From JBKJML01 sp046596415 (GTDB lineage Bacteria; Actinomycetota; Thermoleophilia; Gaiellales; Gaiellaceae), in the NCBI GenBank assembly GCA_046596415.1, contig JBKJML010000243.1:1-11166 (forward strand): a stretch of DNA of 11,166 nt. Direction: 5' to 3'. Within the stretch, counting starts at the first letter, position 1, and the number at the start of each line of letters is the position of its first letter. The position numbers and the translations under genes are program-made. The notes under the pieces were generated by a model. It saw only the letters and a program-made list of their open reading frames with translations, had not been told where the DNA came from and made no database searches. Positions 7,427 through 11,166 of the stretch are shown here, one piece after another.

Positions 7427-9058
7427 CTACTTCACGAACACGGACGTGTGCAGGCCCGTGTTGAAGTCGGTGAAGGCCACGTACATGTTGTTCACGCGGG
7501 TGTTGACCACCTGGAACTTGGTCACCGCGACAAGCGGGACCTGCACGAGGTCGGTCAGGAGCCGCTGCTGTGCGTCCTTGTACAACGGCAGGCGCTTCGC
7601 CTGGTCGAGCGTGATCCGGCCGTTCCCGATGTCGCGCCACACCTTGACGTTCCGGTACTTGGGGTACCAGATCTTGTAGATCGCAGCGCTCGGGTTGAAC
7701 TCGGCCATGTAGCCGTCGACGTCACCACGCATGCCGCGCGCGGTGAGATCCCACTCGAACGTCCCGCGTCCGTTCGCCGCGGCGAAGGTGCCGGGCTCCT
7801 GGGCGACGATGTTGACGTCGATGTTGATCCGCTTCAGCTGCTCCTTCATCACGGCTGCAACCTGGGAGAAGTCGAGCGGGGTCGAGAACGTGGTGAGCGT
7901 GACCGAGAAGCCCTTCTCGAGCCCGGCGGCCTTCATCAGGCTCTTCGCCTTTACGAGGTCGAACTTCAGGTACTTGGTGCGCAGGTCGGCCTTGCTGAGC
8001 GGCCAGGAGCCGTAGCCAGGCGGAACATGGCCGCTGTACTCGCCGAAGCCGCTGTAGACCTTGTCGATGATCTCCTGGCGGTTGATGGCGTGGTTGACTG
8101 CCTGCCGGACGCGAACGTCGTGCCACGGCTTGCTCTCGCCCTCCTTGAGCGTCATCTGGAGCTCACGGAATGCAGCCGTCAGGCCCTTCAGGACCCTGAG
8201 GCCGCGGGTGCCGTTGATCGCCCTGGCGCTGTCGGCCGAGAGCGTCGCCCCGTCGATCGCCCCGGCGCGCAGCGCCGCGACACGGGCCTGCTCGTCGGGA
8301 ATCGTCTTCAGCGTGAGCGCGTCCAGGTACGGCAGGCCCGGCTTCCAGTAGTCGGTGTTCCGCACGTACTCGGTCTTGTCGTTCGGCGTGAAGTCGACGA
8401 GCCTGAACGGCCCGGTGCCGATTCCCTGCCGGCCCGCGTTGACCTGCTGGTACATGCCTTCGGGCACGATCGGCGAGTAGCGGTTCCAGGCCAGGAACCC
8501 GTAGATCCGAGCGTCGGGCGCCTTGAGCTTGAACCGTGCGACGTACTTGCTCCGCACCTCGACGCTCTCGATTGCCGGCACCTGGCCGACGGTCGAGATG
8601 CTGCCGGGGAGCGGCGGGTTCAGCATCAGCTCGACCGAGTACTTGACGTCGGCCGCAGTGAGCTCCTTGCCGTTGTGGAACTTGACGCCCTTGCGGAGCG
8701 TGAAGTCGATCGTCTTGTTGTTGACGACCTTCCAGCTCGTCGCGAGCGCGGGGCGCTCGTTCAGAGTCGAGTTCCATTCGAGGAGCGATTCGTACATGGG
8801 TGCCTTACCCCAGTGGTTTGCGGTCAGGATCGCGCCGAAAGGAGCGATGTGGACCGGGTCCTGCTCGAGCGCCCAGGTGACCTTGCCGCCGCGCGGGGGC
8901 GGCGGGCCCTTGAGCTTCTTGTTGGGTGCCGCCTTGGCGGAGCCGACGATCGAGCCCGCAGCGACCGCGCCGGCGCCGATCGCGCCTGCCTTCTTGAGTA
9001 GGTCTTTACGGCTGAGGTCTCCCTCGGTCGGGGTCTCGCCGTGTGACTTGTCTGACAT
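7427..9058 (-). CDS. ABC transporter substrate-binding protein, SBP family 5, Tat-like signal
   Basis: A 543-residue extracytoplasmic solute-binding protein of the peptide/nickel class (SBP_bac_5). The N-terminus has SRKDLLKK (16-23), a twin-arginine-type motif in which the second Arg is Lys, then a Gly/Ala-rich hydrophobic stretch (24-41) and a possible AKA cleavage site at 41-43. A proline-rich linker GPPPPRGG follows. There is no lipobox cysteine. Family marks include FTLRKGVKFHNGKELTAADV in the first lobe, GTGPFRL, and RQAVNHAINRQEI in the second. It should capture the solute outside the membrane and hand it to the two permeases encoded next. The ATG at 9058 has a strong Shine-Dalgarno (GAGGAGG) about 10 bases upstream, the best ribosome site in the window, which suits a highly made binding protein. 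It lies 32 bases after the enolase-superfamily gene. The solute is not identifiable by eye. Confidence 0.95.
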   Translation of the reverse strand: MSDKSHGETPTEGDLSRKDLLKKAGAIGAGAVAAGSIVGSAKAAPNKKLKGPPPPRGGKVTWALEQDPVHIAPFGAILTANHWGKAPMYESLLEWNSTLNERPALATSWKVVNNKTIDFTLRKGVKFHNGKELTAADVKYSVELMLNPPLPGSISTVGQVPAIESVEVRSKYVARFKLKAPDARIYGFLAWNRYSPIVPEGMYQQVNAGRQGIGTGPFRLVDFTPNDKTEYVRNTDYWKPGLPYLDALTLKTIPDEQARVAALRAGAIDGATLSADSARAINGTRGLRVLKGLTAAFRELQMTLKEGESKPWHDVRVRQAVNHAINRQEIIDKVYSGFGEYSGHVPPGYGSWPLSKADLRTKYLKFDLVKAKSLMKAAGLEKGFSVTLTTFSTPLDFSQVAAVMKEQLKRINIDVNIVAQEPGTFAAANGRGTFEWDLTARGMRGDVDGYMAEFNPSAAIYKIWYPKYRNVKVWRDIGNGRITLDQAKRLPLYKDAQQRLLTDLVQVPLVAVTKFQVVNTRVNNMYVAFTDFNTGLHTSVFVK

Positions 9059-9066
9059 CGTGCTGC

Positions 9067-9076
9067 CCCTCCTCCT
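9067..9076 (-). promoter_or_regulatory. Strong ribosome binding site of the binding-protein gene
   Basis: On the minus strand the 32-base gap after the enolase-superfamily gene contains GAGGAGGAGGGG, a purine run matching the 16S anti-Shine-Dalgarno, about 8-10 bases before the ATG at 9058. Other starts in the window lack such a site, which suggests deliberately high translation of the solute-binding protein. Confidence 0.75.
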
Positions 9077-9090
9077 CTACCTCAGGGTGG

Positions 9091-10248
9091 TCAGAGGATC
9101 TGACCGACCCTTGGTGCCTCACCTTGGATGTCGTCATAGAAGACTGATTCACGAACCTCGAAGTTGGTGAGCCGGCCCACTGCCTCGGGGTCGAGCTGCA
9201 CTCCGAGCCCAGGTGTTCGGGGAACTTGGACGAGACCGTCGCTCATCTCGAGCGGCTCCGTCAGGACGTCGTGCTCCTGCAACGGGTAGTGGGTGTCGCT
9301 GGCGAACGGGAAGTTCGACGACGCGGCGACGACATGGACGTTCCCCATCGTCGCAACGCCGAGCTCGGCCCAGCTACCGATCGTGCACCACTTGCCAGCG
9401 GCGTCCGCGAGCGCGCCGATCTGGTGTGCCCGCCGCAGGCCGCCTGCCTCGGACGGGTAGACGACGAGGACGTCGCAGGCGTCGGCCTTGATCAGCTCGA
9501 GCGCCGAGCGAACGTCGGTGCAGCCCTCGTCCGCGGCGATCGGGGTGGAGACGCAGCGCCGCACCTGCGCCATCCCGGCGAGATCGAAGTCGGGCACCGG
9601 CTGCTCGACGTACTGCAGGTCGAACTGCTCCAGGCCCTTGATCCACTTGATCGCAGCCGGAGCGCTCCAGATCATGTTCGCGTCGATCCGGATCTTCACG
9701 TCCTTGCCGACCCGGTCGCGGATCGCAGCGATCGTGTCGTGATCCTGCCCGAAGTCGCGGCCCACCTTGAGCTTGAGCTCGGTGTAACCGGCGTCGACGA
9801 AAGCGCCTGCCTTGCGCGCGTTCGCCTCCGGCTCGTCGATGAACAGATAGCCGACGACCGGCACGCGGTCCCGGCAGAAGCCGCCGAGGAGCTCCGCGAC
9901 GGGAACACCGAGTGCCTTGCCCTTGATGTCGAGCAGTGCGATCTCGATTCCGGAGATGGCGTAGTTCGCGATCCGGCTCCAGTTGCGGGAGAACTCCTCC
10001 ATCCGGTGCACGAGCCACTCGATGCGGAGTGGGTCCTGACCGACCAGAAACTGGGTCAGTTCGGAGTCGATGATCGTCTGGATCGTGGGCAGCGTCGGGC
10101 CCGGCGCCTCGCCGATGCCGACGATGCCCTCATCCGTGTGGATCTCGACGAGCAGGCCGGAAGCAGACATTCGAGTGCCGCCAGGCCAGACGAGCGGCTC
10201 TCGCATTGGAGTACGAACCGTCGTTGTATCGATCTTTGTGATCCGCAC
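9091..10248 (-). CDS. Enolase-superfamily enzyme, mandelate racemase/muconate lactonizing type
   Basis: A 385-residue cytosolic enzyme expected to remove a proton next to a carboxylate held on Mg2+, leading to epimerisation, dehydration or ring closure. The N-terminal capping domain (about 1-125) contains VEIHTDEGIVGIGE (34-47). In the barrel, K159 and K161 form the KxK base motif, D189 (RIDAN), E215 (VEQP) and D240 (ADEG) are the metal ligands, and E295 lies in GSWAELG on strand 7-8. At the sixth strand, where epimerases and cycloisomerases carry a second catalytic Lys, the sequence reads VVYPSEAGG, placing Y264 there. Two-base racemisation is therefore doubtful and a one-base reaction such as dehydration more likely. 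The GTG at 10248 is the only start that keeps the first beta-strand: there is no earlier start codon before an in-frame stop at 10287-10285, and the next Met is residue 15. It is the first gene of the minus operon, with no Shine-Dalgarno. Exact reaction unknown. Confidence 0.9.
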   Translation of the reverse strand: MRITKIDTTTVRTPMREPLVWPGGTRMSASGLLVEIHTDEGIVGIGEAPGPTLPTIQTIIDSELTQFLVGQDPLRIEWLVHRMEEFSRNWSRIANYAISGIEIALLDIKGKALGVPVAELLGGFCRDRVPVVGYLFIDEPEANARKAGAFVDAGYTELKLKVGRDFGQDHDTIAAIRDRVGKDVKIRIDANMIWSAPAAIKWIKGLEQFDLQYVEQPVPDFDLAGMAQVRRCVSTPIAADEGCTDVRSALELIKADACDVLVVYPSEAGGLRRAHQIGALADAAGKWCTIGSWAELGVATMGNVHVVAASSNFPFASDTHYPLQEHDVLTEPLEMSDGLVQVPRTPGLGVQLDPEAVGRLTNFEVRESVFYDDIQGEAPRVGQIL

Positions 10249-10258
10249 CGAAGTAGTT

Positions 10259-10288
10259 AAGATATGCCCCGTGCGCGCGGATTGTCAA
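10259..10288 (-). promoter_or_regulatory. Promoter of the minus operon, probably leaderless
   Basis: On the minus strand a perfect -35 hexamer TTGACA (10288-10283) is followed after 18 bases by TATCTT (10264-10259), a 4-of-6 match to the -10 box. Transcription would start about 6-8 bases further, at roughly 10252-10250, only a few bases before the GTG at 10248. This agrees with the missing Shine-Dalgarno and suggests a leaderless or nearly leaderless mRNA, a common type in actinobacteria. The -35 box lies within the inverted repeat of the putative operator. Confidence 0.55.
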
Positions 10289-10299
10289 CTATCTTGACA
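10283..10299. promoter_or_regulatory. Putative GntR operator, inverted repeat TGTCAA-N5-TTGACA
   Basis: TGTCAA at 10283-10288 and TTGACA at 10294-10299 form a perfect 6-base inverted repeat around CTATC. Related copies follow: ATTGTCAA (10281) recurs as ATTGTCGA (10299), and CTTGACA (10293) as CTTGACT (10307). The site sits in the spacer between a divergent GntR-family gene and the operon it probably controls, covering the -35 box of the minus operon and the presumed start region of the regulator. Binding would block the minus operon and also allow autoregulation; no direct proof is possible from sequence. Confidence 0.55.
10290..10295 (+). promoter_or_regulatory. Possible -10 box of the GntR gene
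   Basis: TATCTT on the plus strand, 12 bases before the TTG start of the regulator, repeats in the opposite direction the -10 box proposed for the minus operon; the wider match TATCTTGA against TATCTTAA is 7 of 8. No -35 hexamer is recognisable about 17 bases upstream. The box lies inside the inverted repeat, so the regulator would cover its own promoter. Confidence 0.35.
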
Positions 10300-10307
10300 T
10301 TGTCGAC

Positions 10308-11018
10308 TTGACTGCTCAGCCCACGTTACTGGCCTCCTTCGGCCCGGACAACGACGCCGTCGGTGGTCCGACGGCGAAGGCCGGGCCGCGGGGCCAGCAG
10401 ATCGTCGAGATCCTGCGCAGCGCGATCATCGCCGGCCATTTCGAGCCCGGCGAGCGGCTGATCGAGGCGACGCTCTCCAGCGAGCTCGGCACGAGCCGCG
10501 GCCCGGTGCGGGAGGCGCTCCGCCAGCTCGAGAACGAGGGCCTCGTCATGTCCCTCCCCTATCGCGGCGCCGTCGTCCTCGGTGTCTCCGACGAGGAGGT
10601 CCAGAACGTCTTGATCCCGATCAGGCTCACGGTCGAGCGCTACAGCTTCGCGAAGGCGCTCGAGACGATGAGCGAGGACGATTTCGCCGAGATCGCAAAG
10701 CAGGTCTGGCTGATGGAGCAGGCGGCGAAGACCGGCGACCTGACGAAGGCGGTCGAGGCGGACCTCCAGTTCCACGACATCGTGATCTCGGCCTCCGGCC
10801 AGACCCACACGCTGCAGATCTGGCGGAGCATCTGGCCCCGGATCCGCGCCTACTTCTTCCGCTACGGCCGCAGCTCGAGCCTCGAGCAGATGGTTCAGGA
10901 TCATCGCGACCTCCTCGCAGCGCTCCAGACCCGCGACCCGAAGCAGGTGATGCCGCTCCTCGAGCGGCACATCCAGGTCGCGACCCCGCCCCCAGGCCCG
11001 AAGAAGAAGCCCCGTTGA
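10308..11018 (+). CDS. GntR-family transcriptional regulator, FadR/FCD subfamily
   Basis: A 236-residue DNA-binding regulator. Residues about 28-93 form the GntR winged helix: IVEILRSAIIAGHFEPGERL, the recognition region ELGTSRGPVREALRQLENEGL, and the wing LPYRGAVV. Residues about 97-225 are an all-helical FCD ligand domain whose metal site is visible as D152 and H156 (EADLQFHD), H199 (DHRDLL) and H221 (LERHI). Such proteins usually bind a carboxylate effector through the metal ion and release DNA. The only plausible start is TTG at 10308: no ATG or GTG lies between an upstream in-frame stop at 10254-10256 and the winged helix. The first 25 residues are a loose extension. Diverging from the enolase-superfamily operon and overlapping the ATPase gene by 4 bases, it is the natural local regulator of the transporter and its enzymes. 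Confidence 0.92.
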   Translation: MTAQPTLLASFGPDNDAVGGPTAKAGPRGQQIVEILRSAIIAGHFEPGERLIEATLSSELGTSRGPVREALRQLENEGLVMSLPYRGAVVLGVSDEEVQNVLIPIRLTVERYSFAKALETMSEDDFAEIAKQVWLMEQAAKTGDLTKAVEADLQFHDIVISASGQTHTLQIWRSIWPRIRAYFFRYGRSSSLEQMVQDHRDLLAALQTRDPKQVMPLLERHIQVATPPPGPKKKPR

Positions 11019-11166
11019 GCGAGAACGGCGCCTCGAACGAGCTCCTCCGCGTCGAGAGCCTCTCGACCTGGTTCGACACCGACAAGGGCGTGCTCCGGGC
11101 GGTCGACGGGATCGACTTCGAGATCGCCCGCGGCGGCACGCTCGCCGTCGTCGGCGAGTCCGGGAG
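11015..11166 (+). CDS. ABC transporter ATP-binding protein, DppD/OppD-like (N-terminal part)
   Basis: Fifty codons are visible before the window ends. The translation has LLRVESLSTWFDTDKG, then VLRAVDGIDFEIARGGTLAVVGESG, the standard start of peptide-transporter ATPases, cut just as the Walker A loop (GESGSGKS in relatives) begins. The TTG start at 11015 overlaps the TGA of the regulator (TTGA), the same coupling used at other junctions here. It should energise the permeases encoded at 7326-5432 on the other strand; a second ATPase of the DppF type probably follows outside the window. Confidence 0.9.
   Translation, partial: MSENGASNELLRVESLSTWFDTDKGVLRAVDGIDFEIARGGTLAVVGESG

Noticed and set aside
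8880..8910. GC-rich inverted repeat near the start of the binding-protein gene
   Set aside because: The repeat is a by-product of the codons for the proline- and glycine-rich linker after the signal peptide.
10070..10297. Small plus-strand open frame of 75 codons across the divergent spacer
   Set aside because: It is mostly antisense to the enolase-superfamily gene, has no motif, and would run over the promoter and operator region.
10294..10299. TTGACA on the plus strand as a -35 box for the GntR gene
   Set aside because: The start would fall inside the coding region and no -10-like sequence is present 16-18 bases downstream; it is better explained as one arm of the operator.

Overview
The window is a high-GC, gene-dense bacterial segment. 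Eight of ten visible genes start with GTG or TTG, neighbouring genes often overlap by 4 bases, and the only clear spacers are 32, 59 and 100 bases long. There is no gene-free stretch above 300 bases, and I saw no tRNA, rRNA, CRISPR array, insertion sequence or phage gene. GC content, codon use, leaderless-looking promoters and a Tat-like solute-binding protein suggest an actinobacterium, perhaps of the Thermoleophilia type. This is inference; other high-GC phyla are not excluded.

Layout. (1) Plus strand, 1-2928: the C-terminal part of a class III (glutamate-1-semialdehyde aminomutase-like) aminotransferase, a zinc-dependent N-acyl amino acid deacylase of the succinylglutamate desuccinylase/aspartoacylase family that resembles DoeB, and an MFS exporter-type permease. 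(2) Minus strand, 10248 down to 2785: a six-gene operon in the order enolase-superfamily enzyme, peptide-type ABC substrate-binding protein, DppB-like permease, DppC-like permease, D-aminoacylase-type amidohydrolase, threonine aldolase-like PLP lyase. (3) Plus strand, 10308 to the window end: a GntR/FCD regulator overlapping the start of a DppD-like ABC ATPase that runs off the window.

The first and second blocks converge and their last genes overlap tail to tail by 144 bases. The second and third diverge from a 59-base spacer holding an inverted repeat and two opposed promoter-like boxes. The transporter is therefore split: binding protein and permeases lie left of the regulator, ATPase(s) right of it.

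Taken together the window looks like a catabolic island for an imported N-acylated or peptide-like amino acid derivative. The ABC transporter would bring the compound in, the amidohydrolase and the DoeB-like deacylase would remove acyl groups, the PLP lyase would split a beta-hydroxy amino acid into glycine and an aldehyde, the aminotransferase would remove or move an amino group, and the enolase-superfamily enzyme would epimerise or dehydrate an intermediate. The FCD regulator would respond to a carboxylate of the pathway. The individual family assignments are well supported; the joint pathway and its substrate are hypotheses.
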